Source of the DNA: Roseomonas sp.
Lineage (GTDB): Bacteria; Pseudomonadota; Alphaproteobacteria; Acetobacterales; Acetobacteraceae
NCBI GenBank assembly: GCA_020249505.1
Contig: JADCFN010000012.1
Coordinates: forward strand, 1-64,000
Length of the DNA: 64,000 nt
Direction: 5' to 3'
The notes beneath the pieces are model-generated. The model searched no databases. It was not told the DNA's origin and saw only the letters and a program-made list of their open reading frames with translations. The translations under genes and the position numbers were made by a program. Shown piece by piece: positions 32,675 to 41,773 of the stretch. How positions within the stretch are numbered: the stretch's first letter is position 1; the number at the start of each line of letters is the position of its first letter.

Positions 32675-34012
32675 CTAGAACTCCCGGATGGATTTGGCGA
32701 AGCGATCCGCCAAGGGCCGCGCGAGGTAGGATGCAAAGGAACGCTCCCCACGCCGGATCAGGACCTCCGCATGCATGCCCGGCTGCAACCGCAAGGCCTC
32801 ATACTTGACCAATTCCTCGGGAGCAAAGCCAATGCGTGCCTCGAAATACGGCATGCCGGTGCGTTGATCCGTCATGCGGTCGGGCGAAATTCGCTCAACA
32901 AAGCCTTCCAGAACGGGGGTGGTGCGCGCCGCAGCATGGGAAAGCCGAATGGAAGCCGGCATGCCGATGCGCACCGTATCCACATCAATCGGCGTGATTT
33001 GTACCTCAACGACCAGCCTTTCTTCCTGGGGCACAATAGACGCAACTTGGGAACCCGGCGCAATGACGCCACCGCGCGTCGTGTAGCGCAAATCCATCAC
33101 CATGCCGGCTTCGGGCGAATCTATTGTCAGGCGCATCAATTGGTCATTGGCGCTGATTTCACGCTCACGCAGTTCCAAAGCCCGGCCCTGCAATTCGCGC
33201 AATTCCTTGGCGATTTCTTCCTGACGGGTACGCACCAATTGCGCGCGCTGCATCTCAGCCTCGCCTACCGCCTGCTGCGTGCGTGCGACATTCTCAATCG
33301 CCTCACCACGTTCACCAATCAGCCGGGCTTCTTCGCGTTGCAGGGAAAGCAAACGCGGCAGACGTTCCAGGCCCATGCGCACCAGCCCTTCGACGCCCAT
33401 GATTTCCTGACGCACCAGGGCAAGTTGCCGGTCATTGGAATCGATACGCACATTCAAGCCATCAATCTGCTTCTGCAATTGCAGCGCGCGTTGGGTCAGG
33501 ATTTCGATCTGCCCTTGCAGTGAAGCACGACGCGCCATGAATTCATCGCTTTGGACGGTTAGTATTTCAGCGACCTTGGGTTCGGCGCGGCGGGCCAAAA
33601 GTTCGGGTGGGAAAGTCGGCGCGGGCGCTTCCTCCCGCTCGGCCGTCAATACGGCAATGCGCGCACGCGTGCGGTCGGTTTCATCCAGTACCACATTCAG
33701 CCCAGCGCGCACGCGCGTATCATCAAGGCGAATAAGGGGCTGCCCGGCTACCACCATGGTACCGTTGCGCACCAGCACTTCGCCGACAATGCCGCCTTCC
33801 AAATGCTGCACATTGCGGCGATTGCCCTCTACCATCAGTGTTCCTGGGGCAACCACGGCGCTGTCGATCATGGCAAAAGCGCCCCAGCCAAATACGCCGC
33901 CCACACCGAAAAGAATCGTGAAAAGCGCAAGCCGGAGCGGCCGCCAAACAGGTGTCTTGGAAGCGGCAGCACCGGCATCAAGCGTCGTGTTTTTCTGTTC
34001 CATGGTCGTCAC
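32675..34012 (-). CDS. Type I secretion periplasmic adaptor (HlyD/PrtE family)
   Basis: A 445-residue membrane-fusion protein. One transmembrane segment near residues 28-48 (LALFTILFGVGGVFGWGAF) anchors it in the inner membrane. It is followed by the biotinyl-like VQHLEGGIVGEVLV segment, a long coiled coil with many Glu/Arg/Gln from about 100 to 290, and the C-terminal half, including VEVQITPIDVDTVRIGM and ending PLADRFAKSIREF. It bridges the ABC transporter and an outer-membrane TolC-type channel. It starts 2 nt after the ATPase stop. No tolC-like gene is in the window. Confidence 0.92.
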   Translation of the reverse strand: MTTMEQKNTTLDAGAAASKTPVWRPLRLALFTILFGVGGVFGWGAFAMIDSAVVAPGTLMVEGNRRNVQHLEGGIVGEVLVRNGTMVVAGQPLIRLDDTRVRAGLNVVLDETDRTRARIAVLTAEREEAPAPTFPPELLARRAEPKVAEILTVQSDEFMARRASLQGQIEILTQRALQLQKQIDGLNVRIDSNDRQLALVRQEIMGVEGLVRMGLERLPRLLSLQREEARLIGERGEAIENVARTQQAVGEAEMQRAQLVRTRQEEIAKELRELQGRALELREREISANDQLMRLTIDSPEAGMVMDLRYTTRGGVIAPGSQVASIVPQEERLVVEVQITPIDVDTVRIGMPASIRLSHAAARTTPVLEGFVERISPDRMTDQRTGMPYFEARIGFAPEELVKYEALRLQPGMHAEVLIRRGERSFASYLARPLADRFAKSIREF

Positions 34013-34014
34013 CC

Positions 34015-35751
34015 TTATTGATTGACGATCGCGCTGACAGGGCGCGGGGGCTGCGCGGGGCGTGTCAGCCGGGGCAGGATTTCATCGCGCCTGCCAAAGG
34101 CTTCCACCGCACCGGCGCGGAGCAGCAAAATCTTGTCCACCGCAGCCAGAATATTGGCGCGATGCGTGATGATGACAGTGGTGATACCGTCAATACGGAG
34201 CCTGCCAAGTGCCGCTGCCAAAGCCGCTTCCCCATCACTGTCCAGATTGGAATTGGGTTCGTCCAGCACCACGAGTTTGGGCGAGCCATAAAGCGCCCGT
34301 GCAAGCCCGATGCGTTGACGCTGCCCAGGCGAAAGCCCGCGCCCGCCAGGTCCAAGCGGCGTATCATAGCCTTCGGGTAGATGCAGGATAAGATCATGCA
34401 GCCCGGCATCCTTGGCTGCCGCTACGACTTTTTCAGAATCAACCGTGCCAAGCCGTGCGATGTTTTCGGCCACTGTTCCTTCAAACAATTCTACATCCTG
34501 CGGTAGATAGCCCAGATGGTCGCCTACCTGGTCACGCGGCATGCGCGCCATATCCGCGCCATCCAACCGTACCGCCCCGGCCCGTGGTGGCCAAATCCCC
34601 AAAAGCGCGCGCGCCAGACTGCTTTTACCCGCCGCACTTGGCCCAATGACGGCGAGTGATTCGCCGGGTTCCAGCGCAAGGCTAACACCACGTAGAACAA
34701 TGGTATCCGTGCCCGGTACAGCAAGAATAAGGTTTTCCACTGCCAGCGCGCCTTGCGGTGCCGGCAACTTCATGCCCTGTTTTTCTGCCGGCGCAGTCGC
34801 CAGGAATTCGCACAAGCGCCGATGGGCCGCGCGCGCGGTCATGGCTTGTTGCCAAAGCGCCACAACCTGCATGCTGGGCGCCAGCGCCCGCGCCAGGATG
34901 AAGGTCGCAACAATCATCGCGCCGGGCGTGATGGATTGTTCAATTACCAAAAGCGCGCCAAGCCCCAGCGTAAGTACGCCTGTCAGCGCCAATTGCAGGA
35001 ACCGGATAACCGCGGAAAAACTGCCCGCAATCTGGCTTGCCGTTTGTTGCTGATTTAGCATGGCCAGATGCCGCTGCTGCCAGCGCTGCCAAACGCCTTG
35101 CCGCATCCCCATGGCCTCCGCCGTTTCCGCATTGCGGATGCTGGCTTCCATGAAGGCATAGGCTTGCACATTCGTATTGGAAGCCTCCGCCAGCTTTTTG
35201 GTGGAAAGCAGCGCCTGAATGACCGCGCTGCCAATCACCATGAGCACCGCGATGGTACCAAAGGCCGCGAACCAGGGATGGACAACATAGAGAATGAGGA
35301 GAAACACCGGAATCCAAGGCGCATCGAGTGAGGTAGTCAGCCCCGTGGTTGAAATGAAATTACGCACCTGTTCCAGATCACGCAGCGGCTGCGCGCCCAC
35401 CCGATCACTGCCGCGCAGGCTGCCCTGAACAAAAAGCGCCTCAAAAACGCGCGATGACAGGCGCCGATCAATCAGCCGTCCAAGTCCAATCAGCGCAAAA
35501 CTGCGACAACCTTCAAGAAACCCATAAATCGCGATCAAAAAAAGCGAAATCAACGTGAGTGCCAGCAGGGTCGCTTCGCTTTGGCTTGCCAGGACGCGAT
35601 CATAGACCTGCATCATGTAAACCGAACCGGTCAGCTGCAGCAGATTGACTATGAAGCCAACCGCGAAAAGCAGCGCAAGCGCGCCCTTCATTTCGCCCAA
35701 AATGGCAAGAACAGGCGAAGTGGTCGCCTTATGCGGCATTGCCGGCTTCAT
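34015..35751 (-). CDS. Type I secretion ABC transporter (PrtD family)
   Basis: A 578-residue half-transporter. Six predicted membrane segments in the first 300 residues are followed by an ATPase with Walker A GPSAAGKSS (around residue 363), signature LSPGQRQRIGLARAL (Pro for the second Gly of LSGGQ, usual in PrtD-type proteins), Walker B LVVLDEPNSNLD and switch His in IITHR. It exports RTX proteins directly from the cytoplasm. The upstream gene, across 469 nt, is an RTX-tailed protease, its obvious cargo. ATG 35751 is used; ATG 35739 is possible. A candidate sigma70 promoter lies at 35918-35947. Confidence 0.93.
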   Translation of the reverse strand: MKPAMPHKATTSPVLAILGEMKGALALLFAVGFIVNLLQLTGSVYMMQVYDRVLASQSEATLLALTLISLFLIAIYGFLEGCRSFALIGLGRLIDRRLSSRVFEALFVQGSLRGSDRVGAQPLRDLEQVRNFISTTGLTTSLDAPWIPVFLLILYVVHPWFAAFGTIAVLMVIGSAVIQALLSTKKLAEASNTNVQAYAFMEASIRNAETAEAMGMRQGVWQRWQQRHLAMLNQQQTASQIAGSFSAVIRFLQLALTGVLTLGLGALLVIEQSITPGAMIVATFILARALAPSMQVVALWQQAMTARAAHRRLCEFLATAPAEKQGMKLPAPQGALAVENLILAVPGTDTIVLRGVSLALEPGESLAVIGPSAAGKSSLARALLGIWPPRAGAVRLDGADMARMPRDQVGDHLGYLPQDVELFEGTVAENIARLGTVDSEKVVAAAKDAGLHDLILHLPEGYDTPLGPGGRGLSPGQRQRIGLARALYGSPKLVVLDEPNSNLDSDGEAALAAALGRLRIDGITTVIITHRANILAAVDKILLLRAGAVEAFGRRDEILPRLTRPAQPPRPVSAIVNQ

Positions 35752-35917
35752 GACTTGCTTAAGCGCATGCTACGCCCCCCTTATTCCCAAACGCTACCTT
35801 GCCCGAAAGACAAGATCGTCGCCATCAAATCTTAGCAAGGTTGCGCCCTTACAAGACAAACCCGGCCCGGATAACTCTCAACCAGCGGATGATCATGATA
35901 CATAAAATACAACTCTT

Positions 35918-35947
35918 AATATATGGTCACTTTCAGGGGTGTGTCGA
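35918..35947 (-). promoter_or_regulatory. Candidate sigma70 promoter of the type I secretion operon
   Basis: On the minus strand TCGACA (35947-35942), 18 nt, then TATATT (35923-35918). This predicts a start near 35911 and a leader of about 160 nt before ATG 35751. It is the only AT-rich stretch in the gap, but promoter motifs this short are common by chance. Confidence 0.35.
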
Positions 35948-36166
35948 GAAAAAGTGTCAATCCTCAAGCCGCGCCCGAAGCCGGGAGGGAAGGGCGCGCG
36001 CGGGCCCCGCAATGCATGATTGGCGGCGACGGATCGCGCGATATGTATATTCTGGATGCTGTCTTTGGGCCAAGCGCCGGGGCTAGAGGCGCGATTCATG
36101 CTGACCTTCCCCGACCCAAAACTGCCCCCGCGCACCACGAGCCCTATAGTGGGACGGCCGCTTCAT

Positions 36167-36191
36167 GCTGCTGTCGGGAACCAACAGCAGC
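36167..36191 (-). other. Hairpin downstream of the RTX protease gene
   Basis: GCTGCTGT (36167-36174) and ACAGCAGC (36184-36191) form a perfect 8-bp stem with a 9-nt loop, 30-54 nt after the protease stop. No T-run follows on either strand, so it may stabilise the 3' end or act as a weak terminator. Confidence 0.4.
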
Positions 36192-36220
36192 GACCATACC
36201 GCTAGACCATCACGGATGCT

Positions 36221-38500
36221 CTAAAGGACGAAATCATTCGCCAACAGGGTCGAAACACCTTGCAGGGTCACTTCCATATCCGCACGCGCATCGCCATTCA
36301 CATCGGCCTGCAGCACACCGCCCGCAAAGCGAAGCTGACCGGCAACCCGCGTAAAGGTTGCGCCGCCAATAAATGCGAAGGCTTGATCACCGGCAAGACG
36401 CGTATTCGCGTCAATCCAGGAAAGATCAATACGGTCTCCCTCGCTGCGCACGAAGTCAGTGACCACATCCCGATTGATCCCCACTGCGCTGTCATTCAAC
36501 GCGGTGAAGCGAAACAGATCCGCCCCCGTCCCGCCCGTCAGGACATCGCGGCCGGCGCCACCAATCAGCCAATCATTGCCGGCACCACCATCAAGCGAGT
36601 CAGCACCGGTGAAGCCGGCAAGCGAATCATTACCGGCGCCACCGGTCAGCCGATCATTGCCGGCCTGCCCATTCAAGCTATCATTACCGCCGGCGCCATT
36701 CAAACTATCATTGCCCGTGGTGCCGTTCAGAACTCGGTCCGCCTCAACCGCGGTCATGGTCAGGCTGTAGCCACCGGTGGAAGCGGCATCGCCCTGCGCG
36801 CTCAGGAAATATGTTCCGCTGGTGGTGACGCTGAAGGATAGGCGCGCATTCAGGCCGCTTCCATCATCATTGAAGGCCAATTGCTGGCCTGTCGCCGTCA
36901 GCAACCGCAAGAGAGGATCAAGCCCTGAACCGGCCGCGGCATCCATCGCGAAACTGTAACGCCAGCCGGCGGTCAAGGTAAGCCGAAACCAATCCTGATC
37001 GCCGCCAAAATCAATATTGGAACCCTGCGGCGCGCTTGGAGAAAGCACAGCAATGGTTGAGGCATTACCGATAATCACGTCGCGCGGTGCGGAGGGGCTG
37101 GGCGCCGCATCCAGCAGCGCGTCAATATCAAGCCTGCCCCCTGTCACCACCAAACCACCAAGCGATGGGGTCGCGGTCGCACTGCCCAACAAGGCAGCGC
37201 GGATTTCTGCGGCACTCGCCTCCGGGTTCTCTGCTGCATAAAGCGCTACCGCGCCGGTGACATGCGGCGCCGCCATGGAGGTTCCGCTATAGGTGCCATA
37301 GCGCCCGCCTGGCAGGGTGGAAAGAATGCTCGATCCCGGCGCGGCGATATCCACCGTGGTCGCCCCGTAATTGGAAAAGGAGGAAAGGGAGCCTGCGCTG
37401 GTGAGTGACGCCACCGACACCACCGCATCATATCCGGCCACTGCGCTAGTCGAATAATTGGCTGGAAACTGTGCCTGCACATCATTGTTGCGGCTGGAAT
37501 TGCCGGCCGCCGCTATGAACAGGATATCCTGCTGTGCGGCGCGCCCGATCGCTTCATGCAAAAGCGTGGAGTAACTGCCCCCGCCCCAGGAAGCATTGAT
37601 GGCGATGAAATCTTCGGCATCAGTGGCGCGGATCGCCACATCCGTACAGTAATTCACGGCATTGACAGCCGACGAGGTGAAGCCCGTACCAGCCGCCGAT
37701 AGCGTTTTCAGCGCCACCATCTGGATGGTCCAATTCACACCCGCAACACCAACCCCATTGCCGCCAATGGCACCGATCGTGCCGCTGACATGCGTGCCAT
37801 GGCCGTGATCATCAAAGGGATCATTGTCCGCATTGGCGAAATCCCAGCCGATCAGGTCATCACGGTAGCCATTGCCATCCTCATCGGCGCCATTTTCCCA
37901 ACGCGCATCATTCAGCAAATCCCCAGCGTCAACTCTGCCGTTACCATTATAGTCAAGCACATAGGAGGCATTCGCCGCGCCATTCAGATCGCGGAAGGTA
38001 ATCAGATCATCGCCATCAATATCAGCAAGGCTCGCGCGAAGCGTCGTCGGGATTTCGCGCTGATTAAGCCAGATGTTCAAATAGAGATCGGGGTGCGTGT
38101 AATCTATGCCCGAATCAATCACGCCGACCACGCTGGAAGTGGACCCCGTCGCCCCTTCTGCCCAGGCTTCATTGGCCTGGCTGCCAAAGCTGTTTCGTAT
38201 CGGTCCCGTATCGCCGAGCATACCCCACAGCAGGCCTGAGGCGTAATGCGTATCATTGCTTGTGACGGCTATGCTGATCTCCTCGACGCGCACAGCATCG
38301 GGCGCCGCAACAGCATTGCTGGTCATCGATGTGCCAACGGATGGTGCGATGGTGATCGGCGTCGGCGTTGGAAGCTCTGCAATGGCGATTGGCGCCAGCC
38401 ACATGCCATCGCGCGCTTCAACTTCCTCGGATGGGAACCAGCCCTGGTCTTGAACGCTCGAACTGAAACGCCGATGCAACAGCGCGATTGTCACGTTCAT
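36221..38500 (-). CDS. RTX-tailed S8 (subtilisin-like) serine protease, type I secretion cargo
   Basis: A 759-residue protease without an N-terminal signal peptide. The catalytic triad is Asp129 (VIDSGIDYTHPDL), His234 (HGHGTHVSG) and Ser408 (YSGTSMAAPHV), with oxyanion Asn334. Between Asp and His, residues about 158-215 hold three EF-hand-like loops (DIDGDDLITFRDL, DYNGNGRVDAGDLL, DEDGNGYRDDL), an unusual calcium-binding insertion. A pre-peptidase-like beta domain (about 500-590) precedes GGxGxDxxx RTX repeats and a serralysin-type C-terminus ending DFVL, the usual type I export signal. ATG 38500 follows GGGGACGGGACC. The ABC and adaptor genes downstream are its likely exporter. Calcium outside the cell should fold and activate it. 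Confidence 0.92.
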   Translation of the reverse strand: MNVTIALLHRRFSSSVQDQGWFPSEEVEARDGMWLAPIAIAELPTPTPITIAPSVGTSMTSNAVAAPDAVRVEEISIAVTSNDTHYASGLLWGMLGDTGPIRNSFGSQANEAWAEGATGSTSSVVGVIDSGIDYTHPDLYLNIWLNQREIPTTLRASLADIDGDDLITFRDLNGAANASYVLDYNGNGRVDAGDLLNDARWENGADEDGNGYRDDLIGWDFANADNDPFDDHGHGTHVSGTIGAIGGNGVGVAGVNWTIQMVALKTLSAAGTGFTSSAVNAVNYCTDVAIRATDAEDFIAINASWGGGSYSTLLHEAIGRAAQQDILFIAAAGNSSRNNDVQAQFPANYSTSAVAGYDAVVSVASLTSAGSLSSFSNYGATTVDIAAPGSSILSTLPGGRYGTYSGTSMAAPHVTGAVALYAAENPEASAAEIRAALLGSATATPSLGGLVVTGGRLDIDALLDAAPSPSAPRDVIIGNASTIAVLSPSAPQGSNIDFGGDQDWFRLTLTAGWRYSFAMDAAAGSGLDPLLRLLTATGQQLAFNDDGSGLNARLSFSVTTSGTYFLSAQGDAASTGGYSLTMTAVEADRVLNGTTGNDSLNGAGGNDSLNGQAGNDRLTGGAGNDSLAGFTGADSLDGGAGNDWLIGGAGRDVLTGGTGADLFRFTALNDSAVGINRDVVTDFVRSEGDRIDLSWIDANTRLAGDQAFAFIGGATFTRVAGQLRFAGGVLQADVNGDARADMEVTLQGVSTLLANDFVL

Positions 38501-38744
38501 GGTCCCGTCCCCTGTGAAAAACTATGCGAAGCTAGGACGAGGCCCTTAAACGAAAGGTTAATCCCCGCCCCCACCTCAGACCTACCCCATAAAATCCTAA
38601 GGCTTTTGTAGCCTACTGCTGGTAGATTTGCAGCATGGAAATTCGCCCTCCCCCGCCGGGTTTGCGCCGCCTCCAGAGCGGTCAATCCGGGCGACCATGC
38701 CCAGCCTGCCGGTTTTTGTCGCATTCCCGCCGCAAGGGTCCTAT

Positions 38745-39320
38745 ATGTTAAATCAACGATTCGCAGCTACGGACCCGATGAGCAACTTCATCCGCCAAAT
38801 ACCTGAAGGCGACGACCGAGAGCGCTTGATGTGCCCGGATTGCGGGCATGTGGCCTATGAAAACCCGAAAGTGGTGGTGGGCAGCGTGATCGCGGAGGGT
38901 GAGTACATCCTTCTTTGCCGTCGCGCCATTGAACCGCGCTCGGGCTTCTGGACCATACCGGCTGGCTATATGGAATTGGGTGAGACAGTCGAAGAAGGTG
39001 CCGCGCGCGAAGCCTGGGAAGAAGCCCGGGTGCGCATTACGCTTGACGGGGTGCTCGCGGTCTATTCCATCGCCCGGATTGGGCAGGTGCAGGTTATTTT
39101 CCGTGCCCGCTTCGCCGAACCAGGCTTTGCCCCTGGGCCGGAAAGCCTGGAAGTGGCTTCCTTCCATTGGTCTGAGATTCCTTGGAATGAGCTCGCCTTC
39201 CCTTCCGTCCATTGGGCGCTCAAGGCATGGCGCGAAACGGCCCATGGCGCGCTAACCGCCGCCGTCCTGAACCCTTCGGAAGATCGGCGTGGCGTCCATC
39301 GCCTACCGGTGGCTGGGTAA
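38745..39320 (+). CDS. Nudix hydrolase with half a zinc ribbon
   Basis: A protein of about 191 residues. The Nudix box G-x5-E-x7-REAWEEA is complete (GYMELGETVEEGAAREAWEE in 20 residues), so pyrophosphatase activity is expected. Upstream, the segment IPEGDDRERLMCPDCGHVAYENPK aligns with the Zn ribbon plus linker of YfcD/NudC-like enzymes; only one CxxC pair (CPDC) is kept, and the usual first pair (NFC..CG) is missing. The start is ATG 38745 (AAGG 7 nt upstream); ATG 38778 is possible. The stop overlaps the next gene as TAATG. Substrate unknown; NADH, ADP-ribose or a nucleotide sugar are candidates. Confidence 0.85.
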   Translation: MLNQRFAATDPMSNFIRQIPEGDDRERLMCPDCGHVAYENPKVVVGSVIAEGEYILLCRRAIEPRSGFWTIPAGYMELGETVEEGAAREAWEEARVRITLDGVLAVYSIARIGQVQVIFRARFAEPGFAPGPESLEVASFHWSEIPWNELAFPSVHWALKAWRETAHGALTAAVLNPSEDRRGVHRLPVAG

Positions 39321-39703
39321 TGCTGGGGCGTCGCGCGCTGCTCATCGGCCTGCTGGCAAGCCTCTGCGCCGGCGCTGCCATGGCGCAGAATGCTGCGCCG
39401 GCATCAACCCGCCCTGCCACCCCACCGCGGCGCCTCACCCCGGAAGAACGCCGCCAGCGTCGCCAGGCCGAAAAAACCGTGACCACGCCGGAACCCCATG
39501 GCAAACCGGCCCCGGTTCCCAATCGTGACATCGAAGCCCCGCGCGGACTGAATGAGGCGCCGCGCGCCCGGCTCAGCCCAACGGTGATAGACCCAGCGCC
39601 CGCCCAGCCGCATCTTGGCGGTTCAGGCTTCGCCATGCAGGCCCAGGAAGACCGGCTGCTGCAAAAACCAATGCCAGGCGCGCGGTTGAACGTCCCTTTC
39701 TAG
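39320..39703 (+). CDS. Small exported Pro/Arg-rich protein
   Basis: A 127-residue protein. The signal peptide ends AGAAMA|QNAAP at about residue 22; the mature part is disordered-looking, rich in Pro, Ala, Arg and Glu (TPPRRLTPEERRQRRQAEK). No fold is recognised. Its ATG overlaps the Nudix stop as TAATG, so it is translated with it. Its TAG and the TAG of the converging bolA share one CTAG (39700-39703). Function unknown. Confidence 0.65.
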   Translation: MLGRRALLIGLLASLCAGAAMAQNAAPASTRPATPPRRLTPEERRQRRQAEKTVTTPEPHGKPAPVPNRDIEAPRGLNEAPRARLSPTVIDPAPAQPHLGGSGFAMQAQEDRLLQKPMPGARLNVPF

Positions 39704-39981
39704 GGCTCCGCGACCTCCTCCGGGCTTTGCAGCCGAAGCGCCAGCGCATGCAATCCGGTGGCGAATTCCCCCGCCAAGGCCTCATGCACCGCACGGGACC
39801 GCGCCACGCGCGAAACCCCGGCAAAAGCAGCCGAGACCATATGCACGGAATAATGCGTCTCCCCCCCGGGGCTGGCGCCGGCATGGCCCGCATGGCGGGC
39901 ACTGTCATCGGTGATATCGAGCAAGGCCGGCTGGAAGCGCGCTTCCAGTGTCAGCCGCATACGGTCCGCGCGTTGGGTCAT
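39700..39981 (-). CDS. bolA: BolA family protein
   Basis: A 93-residue cytoplasmic protein with the BolA class II KH-like fold. HYSVHMVSAAFAGVSRVARS precedes R-A-V-H-E-A-L and L-H-A-L-A-L-R, the family core. BolA proteins bind monothiol glutaredoxins with a 2Fe-2S cluster and affect iron handling and shape under stress. In alphaproteobacteria the gene usually sits next to a J-domain gene and cobST, as here. It is divergent from the J-domain gene across 83 nt. ATG 39981 is the only start that fits the family length. Confidence 0.9.
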   Translation of the reverse strand: MTQRADRMRLTLEARFQPALLDITDDSARHAGHAGASPGGETHYSVHMVSAAFAGVSRVARSRAVHEALAGEFATGLHALALRLQSPEEVAEP

Positions 39982-40064
39982 GATGTGTTTTTCCGCGCTT
40001 GTGACTTTTTTGCCAAGCCCTGTTCTGTCTTGCGGCTTCGCGCCACCGCCCCCATAACCGCCTG

Positions 40065-40649
40065 ATGTTCGCGCGCAAACGACGAAAGGCCTATGCCCCA
40101 GATGACGCAGCGCCCCCTGGGCGGCTTTGCGATGCGCCGGATTGCGCCGAACCGGGCCAATATCGCGCCCCCCGGGACCGGTCCTTGCGCGAATTTCACT
40201 GGTTCTGCCTGGATCATGTGCGCGCCTATAACGCGAGTTGGGATTTCTATAAGGGCATGGGCCCGGATGAGATCGAAGCCTGTCTGCGCGCCGATACGTC
40301 CTGGCAGCGCCCGACCTGGCCGCTTGGGCGTGTCGGGGGTTCCGGGCGCTTTGACCCCGAAATTCTGCGCGACCCGCTGGGCGTGCTGGGCGCGGAAGCC
40401 CCAACGCCGCGCCGCCAGCCGCCCGAAAGCGCCGTACCGCCAGAACTCCGCGCCGCTTTGGACCTTTTGGGCCTGAAATGGCCGCTGGGTTCAGCCGAAT
40501 TGCGTGCCCGCTACAAGGATTTGGCGAAGCAGCACCACCCGGATGCCACCGGCGGGGATAAACAGGCAGAGGAGCGTTTGAAGGATATCAACCGCGCCTA
40601 TAGCCTGCTGCGCCACCGCCTGGCCAAACAACCTGCCACGGCTGGGTAG
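40065..40649 (+). CDS. J-domain protein with N-terminal Cys motif
   Basis: A 194-residue protein whose C-terminal 70 residues are a J-domain (SAELRARYKDLAKQHHPDA) with the HPD motif. This should stimulate an Hsp70 ATPase. The N-terminal part has CDAPDC...FHWFCLDHVRAYN, a possible metal-binding or redox site, not the usual DnaJ zinc finger. There is no G/F region or client-binding domain. Such small J-proteins are fixed neighbours of cobS in alphaproteobacteria. It may act with the aerobic cobaltochelatase genes downstream, but no direct evidence exists. Confidence 0.88.
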   Translation: MFARKRRKAYAPDDAAPPGRLCDAPDCAEPGQYRAPRDRSLREFHWFCLDHVRAYNASWDFYKGMGPDEIEACLRADTSWQRPTWPLGRVGGSGRFDPEILRDPLGVLGAEAPTPRRQPPESAVPPELRAALDLLGLKWPLGSAELRARYKDLAKQHHPDATGGDKQAEERLKDINRAYSLLRHRLAKQPATAG

Positions 40650-40708
40650 CCGGATTGCTATTACGCGCCTAAACTCCCCCTTTCTCTTTGCACGGAACCT
40701 GAGCCGCG

Positions 40709-41716
40709 ATGAACAAAATCGCCCCCATTGCCGATATCAAACCGACTTCGGCGATTTCTGCCCCGGATACTACCGTCAAGGCGCGCGATGCCTTCGGCGT
40801 CGAGATTGACATGGATGTGCCCGCCTTTTCGGTGCGCACGGAACATGTGCCGGAAATTGACACCAGCTACCGCTTCGACAAGGAAACGACGCTGGCCATT
40901 ATTGCGGGCTTTGCCTTCAATCGCCGCGTGATGATCCAGGGCTATCACGGCACCGGGAAATCCACCCATATCGAACAGGTAGCGGCGCGGCTGAATTGGC
41001 CTTGCATTCGCGTCAATCTGGACAGCCACATCAGCCGTATTGACCTGATTGGCAAGGACGCCATCGTGCTGAAGGATGGCCAGCAGGTCACCGAATTCCG
41101 CGAAGGCATTCTGCCCTGGGCGCTGCAACATCCCTGCGCTTTGGTGTTTGACGAATATGATGCCGGCCGCCCGGATGTGATGTTCGTCATCCAGCGCGTG
41201 CTGGAAGTGGAAGGCAAGCTCACGCTGCTCGATCAAAGCCGCGTCATTCGCCCCAACCCGTATTTCCGGCTTTTCGCGACCGCGAATACCGTCGGGCTTG
41301 GCGATACCACCGGGCTTTATCACGGCACGCAGCAGATCAATCAGGGCCAGATGGACCGTTGGAACATCGTCGCCACCCTGAATTACCTGCCGCATAAGCA
41401 GGAAACCGAAATCGTGCTGGCCAAGCTTGGCGCCGAAGGCGATGCCAAGATGAAGAAGCAGGTCGAAGCCATGGTGGCCTTGGCGGATCTGACGCGCGCC
41501 GGCTTCATTGCGGGCGATATCAGCACCGTCATGTCGCCGCGCACCGTCATCACCTGGGCAGATAACGCCAAGATTTTTGGCGATGTCGGCTTCGCCTTCC
41601 GCCTTTCCTTCCTGAACAAATGCGATGAGGCGGAACGCAGCACGGTGGCTGAATACTACCAGCGCTGCTTCAATGAGGAATTGCCCTCAGGCTCCTTGCT
41701 CCGCAAGGCGGGCTGA
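40709..41716 (+). CDS. cobS: Cobaltochelatase subunit CobS
   Basis: A 335-residue MoxR-like AAA+ ATPase of the aerobic cobalt chelatase, which inserts Co2+ into hydrogenobyrinate a,c-diamide together with CobT and CobN. Walker A is GYHGTGKST (residues 79-86) and Walker [30 protein letters not shown] and [17 protein letters not shown] are highly conserved CobS stretches. It is followed by cobT after 57 nt with a GC-rich hairpin between. CobN is not in the window. This implies oxygen-dependent vitamin B12 synthesis. Confidence 0.95.
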   Translation: MNKIAPIADIKPTSAISAPDTTVKARDAFGVEIDMDVPAFSVRTEHVPEIDTSYRFDKETTLAIIAGFAFNRRVMIQGYHGTGKSTHIEQVAARLNWPCIRVNLDSHISRIDLIGKDAIVLKDGQQVTEFREGILPWALQHPCALVFDEYDAGRPDVMFVIQRVLEVEGKLTLLDQSRVIRPNPYFRLFATANTVGLGDTTGLYHGTQQINQGQMDRWNIVATLNYLPHKQETEIVLAKLGAEGDAKMKKQVEAMVALADLTRAGFIAGDISTVMSPRTVITWADNAKIFGDVGFAFRLSFLNKCDEAERSTVAEYYQRCFNEELPSGSLLRKAG

Positions 41717-41726
41717 ACCCAGTAAC

Positions 41727-41751
41727 GGCGGCGTCAGCCCCTGGCGCCGCC
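41727..41751 (+). other. Hairpin between cobS and cobT
   Basis: GGCGGCG (41727-41733) pairs with CGCCGCC (41745-41751) around an 11-nt loop, 10 nt after the cobS stop and 22 nt before the cobT ATG. There is no U-run, so it may set the relative amounts of the two subunits. Confidence 0.45.
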
Positions 41752-41773
41752 ATTGCATGCCAGAGAGAATTAC

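Larger units (their letters stand above)
35752..36220. other. 469-nt intergenic region between the ABC transporter and the protease
   Basis: No convincing reading frame lies here. The part near 35880-35950 is AT-rich and holds the candidate promoter. Most of the rest is GC-rich, with a hairpin at 36167-36191. A minus-strand stretch (about 36200-36180) resembles a tRNA D-arm, but no T-arm or proper anticodon loop follows, so it is not a tRNA. Confidence 0.5.

Noticed and set aside
36067-36075. Possible third copy of the terminator repeat (GGGCCAAGC)
   Set aside because: Only one half of the hairpin is present, with no CGCTTGGCCC and no flanking identity.
36120-36220. tRNA-like stretch on the minus strand
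   Set aside because: A D-arm-like TGGTCTAGCGGTA is followed by an 8-bp stem with a 9-nt loop, but no 7-nt anticodon loop, T-arm or acceptor pairing is found.
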